Assembly: GCA_030248295.1 (NCBI GenBank)
Contig: JASANH010000138.1
Coordinates: forward strand, 124,001-188,000
Direction: 5' to 3'
Length of the DNA stretch: 64,000 nt
DNA from: Mesodorylaimus sp. YZB2_4
Taxonomy: Eukaryota; Nematoda; Enoplea; Dorylaimida; Dorylaimidae
The number at the start of each line of letters is the position of its first letter. The first letter of the stretch is position 1. A program made the position numbers and the translations under genes. Positions 33,228-44,253 of this stretch are shown here, in pieces. The notes beneath the pieces were generated by a model. The model saw only the letters and a program-made list of their open reading frames with translations, was not told the origin of the DNA and ran no database searches.

Positions 33228-34443
33228 TCACTGCTTCTTCACGCTGTTTGGTCGTAAAGACAGCCGTGTGCTGCGTATGCTAATTTTTTCATTCCGCGAA
33301 AAATCCTCGCCGACTGGTGCCGTAGCCACTGTGACCTTGTTGTCGAAATGAATGCCCTTTTCCTTTCCTTTCTTTTTATTCGCTTTATGGCTCTTCTCTT
33401 CCAGAATCTTTTTGGCCATTTCTCGATCTGCGGCTGTCGGCTTGGCCAACCCGAAAGATGCCACCGTGTTAGTGTTGGTCAGCTCATCCCAACCTTTGGG
33501 ATTTCGGCGACGAAACGCTATTAGCTCATCAGGCGTCATGTCTCCTGGAGCCTTCTTTTCTAGAGCTTGCTGTTGCTTGGAATGCTCCTAAAATATTCGA
33601 CGCGACAGTTCGGCTTTTCGAGCAAAAATTTTTTTGTGCGCAGATCGGGAAACCTTACTGTAGAGAACTTCGGCAGAAAAATGGTGTGCACTTACCAAAA
33701 TCTTTTCCAGCATTTTGGCCAAATTGTGCGAGGCGAGCTCTTTTGCTTGATCCGCATCAATGCTCAACGAGTCCGGTTGTTGCTCAATTTTCTTTTTCTG
33801 TTCTTTCTTCTTCTTTTTCTTCTTGGACTTTTTTGACCCCGCGGCACCTCCTTCCTGCATTTTCTGGATCCATTCCTGTCGCTTTATCTCGAGATCTTTG
33901 TCCCCACCTGGAGGAGATTCGGTATCGAGAACGCCGCCTCCAAGAATGTCTTCGATCGAAAGGGGAGATTTGCCACCGTCAGGCTGAGACTAAATAAAAT
34001 TTGCCGAGACGAGAATTGTGATGATTAGAGGCGAGAGTGGTAGCTGGTACCTTCTTGCGCTTTCTAAGGCCTTTGGCCTTCATCAGTCTTTTCCACCGTC
34101 GACGATTTTCCATTTCGACCTCGAGTGCTATAGCAACTTGGTCTTGCTCAGTCTTCGTTAAGCCTTGCAAGTTATGAGCGGCCAGTTGCAACGCTGGATC
34201 GTGGGGAGCTGGAGGAAGTTGAACCGAGACGCTTTTGGTCGAATCGCTTTTGGTACCATCGCTCCTGTGGCTCTTGATAGGCTGTTCCAAGAGGGGCTGC
34301 TGATCTTGCGCTTTCTCTGCGCTCGAAAGTATCCGCTTTTGCGCTACGACGAGATGAAAAGAAATATAGGATTTCTTACCTGATTTCTTCTTCTGTTTGC
34401 CGCCGTAACAGCCGCAACACCCACCATCATTGTCGTCATCCAT
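33228..34443 (-). CDS. Unrecognised Cys-cluster, Lys-rich protein
   Basis: Four exons (34443-34380, 34343-34051, 33989-33696, 33587-33228) give 336 residues with consistent phases. The N-terminus is acidic, then has a Cys/Gly cluster (GGCCGCYGGKQKKKSG) of the kind that is palmitoylated. Two helical segments share an ALQLAAHNL / KELASHNL core, suggesting an internal duplication. A long Lys run (KKSKKKKKKKEQKKK) would favour acidic membranes or a nuclear location. The C-terminal part has DELIAFRRRNPKGWDEL and GIHFDNKVTVATAPVGEDF. No domain was recognised. The first intron is only 36 bases, the shortest in this set. Confidence 0.72.
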
Positions 34444-36490
34444 GTCGTGCGCTTATCTCGGTCACCCAGCGCACACAACTGCACCCTTTGACCCTGTAGA
34501 GGCTACTGATAATGAATAGTGCATGACAAAGTGCTAGGTACTGTACACTTTCTCCCCGACGGTTTTCCAGTTCGATCGGTTATTCTAGATGCTTATATTC
34601 GTATATGGTTATACACCAGGTACGGCCGGGCAGGTCGTTAAACAACAGCCACGGTAGGAACGCGTCCTTCGGCTACATCACTAGGCATAACTAGCAAATA
34701 CATGGTCCGTGACTATAGCCAATCAAACGAGAAAAAGAGTCCATCCCGAGCAAAGTGCGGGTTTCGGAAGCGTATGGAATGAGAAGAGTGCCTGCTGTCC
34801 ATTCCTGCATAATTAGCAGGAGACTTTTCGCTCGTATCTCTTGGAGGTGCATATTGCCTTATTTTGAGTTAGAAATAGATGGTTGGACAAGGTTGAGCGA
34901 CTTGTCGCATAAAAGCATATCGCGTGTTTGGCAGATCAGCGAGGGGGGCGAACAACGGAAGTAATCCATCTCATCTGCTGATGAACCAAAGCTGTCAATC
35001 TGCTGGCTATAAATGGCAGTCGTACATACGTCATTGTTTGTTTTGTCTCGCCTCTTGACTTTCATGGTGACATTGATGAAGCGAACGTGACATCCGGAAG
35101 ATCACGGCACACATTCCCGGTGCATCGGATCTCTATATGAATTGCCCAACCGGCATGCTACTCGGAAGCCATAGTGTAGCAGCCATTTCCTGTTCTGCCA
35201 TGTTCACGAAAAAAGCACAGTGACTATGCCCGCTAAATGGTAACCGACGTATGCTAAAAGGTCGTATTCCGCTTTGCTTCATTCATGCTCTACAGGAAGC
35301 GTGAGAGCAAGGTGTGTTCCATTGAAGGAGAATCTTCTCAGAAATACCTGCGTAGTCACCTGGGATTCATTATTCATCGGGTTTCCGAGAAGTATGCAAT
35401 CACCTTCGAACTTCACCGTCATTCCGGTGTCATCTGACATTTTAGGCCCATTCAATAACCCTAACAAGCACTTTCTGGCAAGCTATGCAATGACGCATGG
35501 GCGCATATAAAATCTTTTACAAAATAGCCTTCAATGGGCCTCACTTGCATTCATCACTATACGATTTCAAGGAGATTACATTTAGATAATCAGTCACCAG
35601 AAATCGAGGCTACTTCATTTTATCAGCCCATCCGTCAGTTGAATCACTCGGTGTGGGTGATGGATAGACGGTGGTGATGACTGATGGTGATCATGGTACT
35701 GTAGTTCCTGGACGGGGACAAATATCTACACTAGCTATGTAGAACACACAGCAAAAGAGACGATTGTTCGTGTGAGGTAGCTATAGATTTTTCCAGGCGC
35801 CACCTGATACCTACTCGACGTCGAAGCAGCCATGCTGCACAATGTCCAATTAGCGGTCAGACAATTAGTCGAAGATGATGGCTGCTCTGAGCAAACTAGG
35901 CATCAGTCTACCTTTTTGTGCCTCGTCTGAATTCCTTTTTGTTCCCTCATTCGTGCACACAAATCTTCATTACGGAGAGTTCGACAAAGCGGCCGATACT
36001 TTTAGGGGTTCAAGCGTGAACCGATAATGTGGGTGTTCGCGTGAGTTAGGAGACAAGAGTTACCCCAGCCTTGGGACCACCCAACGTCACACGGCATCCA
36101 CTGTATCTTATCCACGTGATTGGATAGTGAAGTCATTTTTCGAGGGCTATTCGATTAGCATGGTTCGACCATCAATGTGTGTGCCCGTATGCTTGAGCGA
36201 CTAAAATGGATAGGATAGGAAGGTCTTCGAATCACGCTATCTACGTACGAGTATATACATATCGCGAGAAAAGGCTTTGCTTGTTTTCAACACACTCTCG
36301 TGCTTTATGTGAAGGTGACTCGGTAATGAGTCTCCTGTTTATACGGGCATCGCTTATTGGACGCCGGTCGCCTTGGAAAAAACGAGAAAGCCTTTTATTG
36401 CTATCCTTACTCAATCCATAAGGCGGCTCGTGCAAGAAGAAAAACTCTCTTCGTTTTTCACTCACAGACTTGTTTTAGGTAAACTCGGCC
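34444..36490. other. 2 kb intergenic stretch before RGK-like gene 2
   Basis: No coding exon accepted. An acceptor-like cttgttttag just before 36481 may mark a 5' non-coding exon of the RGK-like gene. Confidence 0.4.
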
Positions 36491-39005
36491 ATGTCCATCT
36501 CTCAAGCGATGGCCGAAACCAAAAGCAAGGAGGCTACGATCAATGAAATCCGAACACAACGTCTGTCCCGCGTGCTACAAGCTATGGATCGCAAGTCATC
36601 TTCGGTTCCCCGTATCAACTGCCCCAATCGAGTGGCCGGGGTGCTCTTGGTCTGCGATGATTTGATGGAGGATCCAAGTGAAGTTAAGTTCGATACTAAA
36701 AAAAAAGGATCGCTGACGAGGACCCATTCGAGCAGCACGGTGGGCGATATGGACTCCTTGTTTCGATATCGGTCGCCGAGCACTTTGAGGAGTCAATTTC
36801 GGTCGTTGCGTATCGCGACCACACGTAGTTCGAGTTTGGACCGGAACAGTGACAGCAACAACAACGAGGACGACAATGGTGTGGGAAACAATCGTAAGAT
36901 GGCCACGACCGAACTTTCACCGCCAACATTGGCCTGCGAGACGCTAAATCGGTTCGTCCGTCATTTGATCCCCCGCTACGACGCGCAAGGCAATCACCCA
37001 CAGGCAGCCAAGGTGAAGACGCACAGACCCCGAACGACCACTGTTTGTGGCGCAAGGCAGAAACCACCCAAATCACCAGAGCCAACTCCACGAAGCCGAG
37101 CCGAAACGGACGGTGCGACGAATAAACTCCAGCTTAAAACTCGAAAGTCCGTTCATCCGCAAACACCGAAAAGCAGCTCGGCTGGTAGCAGTCGAAGTCT
37201 ATCTCCCATGCCTTTTATGGGATACGCGGGGGGAATGCTGGGAAATATCTCGAGTGACCAGCCCCTCTCCCCATGCTCTCCTATATCACCTACTTACATG
37301 GACGGAAAGTACACTGTGCTCGTTGTGGGATCGAAAGGAGTTGGCAAGACAGCCATGATTGATCGATTTTTGAAAGAGGATTTTCGAAAGGGAGTTCCTC
37401 GTTACGATGCGGGTATGGTTTGTTCTGTAAAGGGGAGGATTAGAGTTAACGTGGGATATTTCAGGCTCGTTCGAAGACAGCTGTGTCAGTGTGATTGTGG
37501 ACGACGAAGAATCCCAGCTGCGGTTTATTGAAGTCAATAATCAGAAGGTAAGGGGGCTAATTATGGGCTGATTAATTAGGCACATACCGTGTGCGTAGGC
37601 TGTGGCACATCGCGAGTCGATGCTCCCTGATGCGCAAAAGTGACTCTAAAGACTACCATTTCTATGCCTGTGCCCTGCCAACACATGCATCACATCCGCC
37701 TGTCATTCCCTGGGCACCACTCGCCCGTAGAGGGCGTTTGCATAATCTTTCCTTCCACCATATGACGCACACTTGCATGAGTGCCCATCAGTCTAATGCA
37801 TAGGTGCTAACCTTTTCCAGAGTGATCTATGGCTAAGCCTAAGCGGGGCCGCCTACATAGTCATGTACAATTTCGATGACACGAATAGCTTTCGTAACGC
37901 AACCGAGATCGTGACTAGACTTCGAAAACGCAACGACTGCTTGGGCAAACCCATCATGCTCGTCTCCAATAAACAAACCATGGATCGAAAACGGTTCGTG
38001 ATTGCTAACGATGGTACGTGATACACGAGTAGGCTTCTCGGCAGCTCTTCAAAACAAGTCGCTTTTCCGAACGCGTACTTTTCCCATCCAACATTGGCTT
38101 CTTCTCCAAGCTGGCCTAGTGTTTCACTCATTTGCATGTGACTCTAATTGAATAACAGGAAGATGAGCGAACAAGAGGCACAGCGAAAACAATGTGTTTG
38201 GATCGAGTACGAAAGCATCCTTCCGTGATCATTTTGACCTTTAGCTGACTTATAGCTTAAAAGGGATTCGGAAGTACCTTTCGTCTGGGATGGCCTGATG
38301 AATGAGATCGTAATCATCCGAAAATCCTATGCTGATCTCGGTGGCACCCTTTTTGTGAGAGCGTCCTCTTTCTTGTTATAAAAGGGGGTCTGGACAGCCA
38401 TAATGGACACAACCATAGCTGCTTGTCCTTTTATGAATAATGTGCATCCTCGAGCTTACAGCTTGGTCTGACGTCAAGAATCACAATGTGTGGCATATAA
38501 GACTGCCATCGCCTGTTTTCCTCTTTCAGACGGTCGTCATGTGGCCAAGCAGAACCAGTGCAAGTTTTACGAAATCTACGTCAGCGCTGGTCGTAGCACG
38601 ACCGATCTGCTCATCGGTATCGTCCGCGATGTGCGGGCGCACTATCAGCAACGTAACGCAGACCACGCACGACCAGTGGACATGGTGACCGAGGATGGCA
38701 GTCTCTCGCCTCCTTTGTTCGATCAGTACAGTAACCTGGCCGCAGGACTATTCCACCAAACCAGAACACTCTCCGCTTCGTCCGTGTCATCGACGACCAG
38801 CAAGGCATCGTCGTCCTTGTCCGGCCTCGGTCAAAGGTTATGGCCGCGGAAGAAAATCAAAGAATGCAAGAGTGCGGAGGCAGCTGAAGATTTGCGAATA
38901 ACCGTGTCGCACGATGCCACCTTGGTCAACGGCTTGCATCACTGCTTGTTCGGAGAGAGACGCGGGTCTCGTTCCTTGGAAGCTTTGCCTATTTTGAGTA
39001 AATGA
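36491..39005 (+). CDS. RGK-like Ras-related GTPase 2
   Basis: Four exons (36491-37412, 37465-37547, 37821-38013, 38530-39005) encode 557 residues. A Ser/Arg/Pro-rich extension of about 275 residues leads to the core with P-loop GSKGVGKTA. G3 is replaced by VNNQKSDLWLSLSGAAY. The G4 motif is degenerate: SNKQT lacks the Asp that reads the guanine base. G5 reads EIYVSAGRSTTDLL. There is no CAAX box, and the tail ends in GERRGSRSLEALP. All three introns fall at the same places and phases (1, 0, 1) as the last three of RGK-like gene 1, so the two are paralogues. Loss of the G4 Asp suggests weak or no GTP specificity. Confidence 0.85.
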
Positions 39006-39252
39006 TCGCTCAGGGGTAAGCATGCACCCCGTATATCGCATATATCACGCACGACTTACTCATCAGAGTAAGTCGGTCTGTAATTGTAATGGATTAGTAT
39101 ATGAGCTGATACTTTTGTATCGATTCAATACGAGTTCTACGCCCCATCACACTGGTGTGTACTAAGGAACAAGATGCTTACTAATTCGAAACAGACTACA
39201 ACGCCACCTTACATCAATCCTAAAATCAAAGTTGATGAGGAAATGCGTATAA

Positions 39253-40601
39253 TCACGATCCAGATCGAGCAGACGAATGATTCGCCCCCTTCGCTCTTGG
39301 CTTTTCCAGCTGCGCTGCTTGAAACATTTCGCGTTGCTTTTTCAAAAAGTTCAGATGCTCTGCTTCCGCTTCTTTGATCTCCTTCAGGCCTTGCACGATT
39401 TCTTTCTGAAAATACGATAAACAGGAAAGTCGAAGTCGAAGGCCAAACTGTCTTACCGCTAGCTCGATTTGTTGCTTTTTCATAGCCAGCTGAACTTCAT
39501 TAAGCGGCGATGGGCGCCCGTCTGAGAAAAATAAGAGATATTGATAAGAAATAATTCGTCAGAAAATTGAGCGCAGCCATACGTACCGAGGTAAGTCCAG
39601 TCTGGTCGGTCACGCAACGGATCACGTAAAAAGAATTTCCCTTGAGATAGTTTTCTGAAATAATGGCATGCGTAAGATGAGGCCAAGCGGTCGAATTAAG
39701 AGGGAAAACTGATCGCCCACTGTCAGGAAGCTCAATCTTGAAAACAGAATGTAGCATCTACTTTATCAATCACCGTCAGCGGTAAAAAAATGGGTTTTTT
39801 TTTTTTAAAGGAGAGGAAGGACACGTACCCCTGATGAACTAACGAAAGTTGCAACAGATGTTCGGAACTTCCTATTTTCACGTCAAATCCATCTGGGAGC
39901 TCACAAGTCATGACAAGCAGACGCTCCAAATAGAAAACAATTCTGCACAGTTCTGCGATACCCCTGCTGATTATGAGTGGGCTACTTGATGAGACTTACA
40001 ATGCGACTGTTATCACAAACGAAAAGCCATGTAAAACAGACGTAATTCCAAGTTTTTAGAACAAATATGCGAGACCGAAGACGGAAACGCAGCCCCTTTC
40101 GAAAAACGTGCTTTTAGATCTCCAATGATGTCGTGAGTTTTTATATCTTATCTTTGATCCGACGAGTGAAGTCTATTCTGGAACATCCCAGTGGGTAGCT
40201 CCTCCTATTGTAAATAAAAGCTTCAGGGTCAAAAATACAACTAGCATTAGTCTCAAGAACAATGCTTTCTCTCGGGTTAGTCATGGCAACTTTTCATTTT
40301 GCTTCATGTAGGTATTTAACGAAAACTATGGTTTTTTTGAATTTATAGGCGTCTCAAACCATATCGTAGGCCTAGGTCCCTAAGGGATAGGAGTCCCAAT
40401 ATTTCCCTTGTCTTTGTCACCCTAATAGCTAGGAACAACATATTCGACATATTCTCAACCTTAAAGAGTTCTATTATCCATTTCTGAACCAATTTCTTAA
40501 CCTTATCTTTACATTAAACAGGCGCTAGGTAACAACTTACTGTTCCCAAAATGGGTAGTCCCTCTTGTGGTTTCGATTTCTGCTGGGATTCGGCCACCGA
40601 A
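39253..40601 (-). CDS. Unrecognised protein with C-terminal coiled coil (5' end missing)
   Basis: Five exons (40601-40541, 39952-39829, 39654-39587, 39521-39457, 39405-39253) keep one frame and matching phases over 156 residues to the stop. The chain reads FGGRIPAEIETTRGTTHFGN, then LCRIVFYLERLLVMTCELP, FFLRDPLRDRPDWTYLGDG, and a Glu/Lys-rich helix (QQIELAKEIVQGLKEIKEA). The middle looks like a conserved globular fold; I do not recognise it. If the first two exons belong elsewhere, a start at the internal ATG 39911 is possible. No start codon was found upstream of 40601. Confidence 0.55.
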
Positions 40602-41580
40602 CTGTAGTGATAGGATGAGCCATTTGGCCAATACGACGGCTCGCCATTCGAGTCGCTTTTGTTTTTGCACGTCAAATCGGTTCTTTGATTGAGCGGTTAG
40701 CTTTCAGGAACAGTAAGCACTAACACGGCTAACAGAAAAACAAAAATAAGTTAGTCGTGCAGACCGCACTCGAGCGGGTGGTGGCTGCTACAAAGCGGCA
40801 AAAGTTGGAGGTAAAGAGAATTTGAAAACCATGTTTACCGCTTGCCTGATAAAACTTCCCGTTTGGCTGAACTGGAAGCTTCGGATGTTTTTCTAAATTT
40901 TCATGACGGTCTGAATTTGTTTGTCAGTGCCGAAAATACCTGAAGTTCGTTTTTTCTATTCGCTAATGACCTTTCAAAAAGAACCAAGTTAAGGTCACGC
41001 TTTTGTTGAAGGAAACCTCGAATTTTTATTTTTAAAGAAGAAAGGCCGAGTTCCGATCGCAGTCTCTGTAACTACTCTGTTTATTGTACCTCACAAAAGC
41101 ATCCAGCGAAGGTTACGCTTCCCTATTTTCAAGTATAAACGACGAAGGTAAGCCAGGTTGATGCGAATTGAGAACTGGGCAAGGCAATGTCTGATGTAAT
41201 TAGTGGATGTTTTGACATTAGGCGAAGGCCTGAAGCTGCAATTAGCTTTGCATTCTGTTCGACTTGGCTACCGCCCAGCAATGTTATGCTCTGACCTCTT
41301 TCTTTTAGTTGATGATAGGTCTTTGTTTTGATTTTTGACATATTCGATAATGGGAAAAAGATGCACGAAATACACGGCTATGTGCATGACAAAATTCTAG
41401 GGTCATCATGAGAGATCTGCTGATCGTTGTGAAAGGCTGCAGCCAGAATCAAAGACACTTGGCTGGTTCTGATTGGAGGCCTGGAACTGTCTTTACACTT
41501 CTGTCCTGGTCTTATCGTTAGCAGAACTACAGCAGAATGGCACTTTGCATATCGCCGCTGAAGCGGGCGGTCGCACCGAA
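40602..41580. other. Gap between coiled-coil gene and kinase
   Basis: Holds a short sequence at 41358-41388 that closely resembles part of the kinase's second SH3 exon (see findings). Confidence 0.5.
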
Positions 41581-43690
41581 ATGGGCTCGTGCTGTGGCAA
41601 GCAATCGACTGATCGTGAGCTGCAAGACGACCGTCAACACAATGAGCAACTCGCAATTTCCGAGATGACATCCTCAAAGCGGGAAGCACCAAAAAGTAAG
41701 CTCCTTTTCTTTTTTTATCACCGTTTGTTACTCTCGCAATTTCAGTCTACGTGGCCTTATTCGACTACAAGCCGGGCAGCCCCGCGGAAGTTTCTTTGCA
41801 GAAAGGAGACCGAGTGCAGTTGCTGAGTTTAGAGTAAGCGGATTAGTTCATGTCTTGTGTGTCCTCTTCTGAAGACGCTTCTACAGGGCCGAAAATTTCG
41901 CCTTCGTCAGACAAGCAAAGATGCACGGAATACGCGGCTACGTGCCCATTGAGTACCTGGCTCCACTGGACAGCGACGACGCCAAAGAGTAAGTGCAAGT
42001 GCAGATAAAGTCGCCTTGCCTTGTCCTCACAATGCCAGCTTTGCAGCTTTTTCTACGGCGACATTCGAGGGCGACAAGCGAACACAGTGCTGCAGAATCC
42101 GAGTCTGCCCTCAGGTTCGTTCATGATCCGGCATTCGGAGGGCGACTACGACAAAGCCGTTGGACATGGAGCATGTATGCAAGAAGATATTTATTCCACT
42201 TCTTTTGAAGACCCTAATCATTATTGTCTCTGCAGTTGCGCCATACGCTCTGAGTGTCAAGGACGACGGGAAGCCGCCGCGCGTTCACCACTACAAAGTT
42301 GTCATTACCAGTTCAGGCGAATGCTATGTCAAAGCAGACAAACAATTTCCATCGTTAGAGGAGATGGTCAAGCACTATCAAAGTATGTAATTTGTTGAAT
42401 GGAAGAGCTCGCAAGTTGACTTATTCTTCAGACTCCGGCGACTGGCTCCCCTGTAAGCTGACAATGTGCGTCAAGAGGCCGATTCCTCCAAAGCGACAGC
42501 TTCCAGAAGAAATGCGCGATCGATGGCGCGAGATTCCTCGCCAAGAACTGCAAATGGGCGCGGTGCTGGGCGCCGGACGATTCGGGGCGGTGCAAAAAGG
42601 TATGTTTTGTGGTGGCTGTGCTCACATGATCCTGACCCATATTGTCTGTTGTCAGCTGTGTGGACCCAGGCCGGTGGCAAGAAGATTACGGTGGTGGCCA
42701 AACAGCTGAAAGATCTCAGTCTGCCTGACAAGCAAACACTGCTGAACGAGGCGAGCACGATGAAAGACTTGCGCCACGAGAACGTCGTGCGGCTGTACGG
42801 AGTAGTCAGCGCGTCCGAGCCCTACTACCTCATCACCGAGTTCGTCAAGGATGGCTCGCTGCAGGACTATCTGAAAGAGAGGCGAAAGAACCGAAAGCCG
42901 CCGTTGGAGCTGCCAGCACTACTCGATATCTGCGGTCAGGTAACCGAGCAAGCGTTTCCCAACCACCCGCTTTCTAACAGTGCTCATCATGGTTTCAGAT
43001 CTGCAAAGGCATGGCTTACATAGCCAGCAAACGACTCGTGCATCGGGACCTGGCCACGCGCAACGTGCTCATCGACGTGAAATCGGAGAAACCGTTCTCA
43101 TGCGTAGCCAAGGTGGCCGACTTTGGTCTGGCCCGGACGTTGAACAAGGATTACGTGTACAGGATGAGGCGTAAGTGGTGCGGCTGGATCTACCATACTG
43201 CAGATTACACGTGTTTGGTTCCAGATGACACGTACATCGCGACGAGATGGTTGGCCCCGGAAGGATTCGAGACCGTGTTTTCAGGTGAGTCTAGAGCCAC
43301 TACGTTTGCCCCATAGTTTCTTTTAGCTGTGTTCGCGTTTTTAAGTCGAGACGGACGTGTGGTCTTTCGGCGTCACACTGGCCGAAATCTTTCTTGAAGG
43401 AACTGACCCGTGGAACGGTACCTGCTCAGTCAGATGCGACCACCTGAAACCACTATTCTTCGTGTCTGCTTCCAGATATGAGCGAAGCGAAGGTACAAGC
43501 ACGAATTCAAAGTGGCCGAGGACCAGACAAACCGCCCTCGATGCCGCCCTCCGTCTACGAAGTTCTGCAACGTTGCTGCCAGCTCGATCCGTTCCGAAGG
43601 CCTACGTTCCCCGAACTGGCAAGTGAATTCGATGCACTAGTGAAAGCAACGAGAACCAAATCTGGGCTGTCACTGAGGTCGACGAAATGA
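41581..43690 (+). CDS. SH3-SH2 non-receptor tyrosine kinase with N-myristoylation signal
   Basis: Eleven exons (41581-41695, 41746-41833, 41887-41988, 42047-42174, 42236-42382, 42432-42599, 42656-42939, 42999-43170, 43225-43284, 43346-43417, 43476-43690) encode 516 residues. The N-terminus MGSCCGK is a Src-type SH4: Gly2 for myristate and adjacent Cys for palmitate. SH3 (ALFDYKP...YVPIEYLAP, about 40-105) and SH2 (phosphotyrosine Arg in SFMIRHSEG, about 110-205) follow. The kinase domain has [14 protein letters not shown] (catalytic Lys), [13 protein letters not shown] and RWLAPE, so it should be active. The tail ends in LSLRSTK with no Tyr, so the C-terminal inhibitory Tyr of Src is absent. 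Introns are 48-61 bases. Src/Frk-like or Tec/Csk-like placement needs a tree. Confidence 0.93.
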
Positions 43691-44253
43691 GAACGTGACT
43701 GCTGACTACATGTCTCCGTTCCAATGCTATGCTGGTTGTGTGACTTGCATGACGTCCTTCAGTGCGTACCAAACGACCTATGTAGAACGCTAGCCCTGCG
43801 TTTTTGGGACGCGAATATGATGCTCTCGCCCTCAGGGGAATGGGTGGCACTGGTAGCAGCCCGCCGTCACGCGAGAGTAGAATATCTGTCGTACTGTCTC
43901 CTCGTTTGACTTCCGTCTCTCCACTCGGAGCACCTCACCGGCACCAGCTGAGTCACCCACGGCCTGGCGTGCAGGGTCAGCGAGGGTTTATGGTTCGCAA
44001 AGCGACCTTCATCACCGGGGGTCGAACCCGGATCGAGTCCAGCCACAAGCAACTCATACGAATGCCGAACCGCTGCACCAGCGCGACCGCGAAATTTCAG
44101 ATTCTTGCTATAGGCGTACCGATGTCTTACGTTTCTGTGCGTACTAGCATACTGTAAGGCCCGTGCAACGCGTCGAATGCATACGATTGGTATGTGCATG
44201 CGTTTGTTCGTTCCTCACAATGCCCTTATCGATAGCGGCATCAGGAATCTCCA
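43691..44253. other. Intergenic with tRNA-derived repeat
   Basis: Apart from the tRNA-like head (44015-44087, minus) no feature is seen. Confidence 0.45.
44015..44087 (-). repeat. tRNA-derived SINE-like head or tRNA relic
   Basis: Read on the minus strand, TGGTGCAGCGG fits the RNA polymerase III A box and GGTTCGACCCC fits the B box. The T arm (CCGGG / CCCGG with 7-base loop) is perfect at 44031-44015. The acceptor ends do not pair and the A-B distance is too long for a normal tRNA, so it is a tRNA-like SINE head or pseudogene. Confidence 0.55.

Noticed and set aside
39500..39757. Two open frames between coiled-coil exons
   Set aside because: They run through the intron between 39829 and 39654; the spliced model keeps a single frame with matching phases.
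44015..44087. Functional tRNA gene
   Set aside because: A and B boxes fit but acceptor ends do not pair and no anticodon stem of normal size forms.
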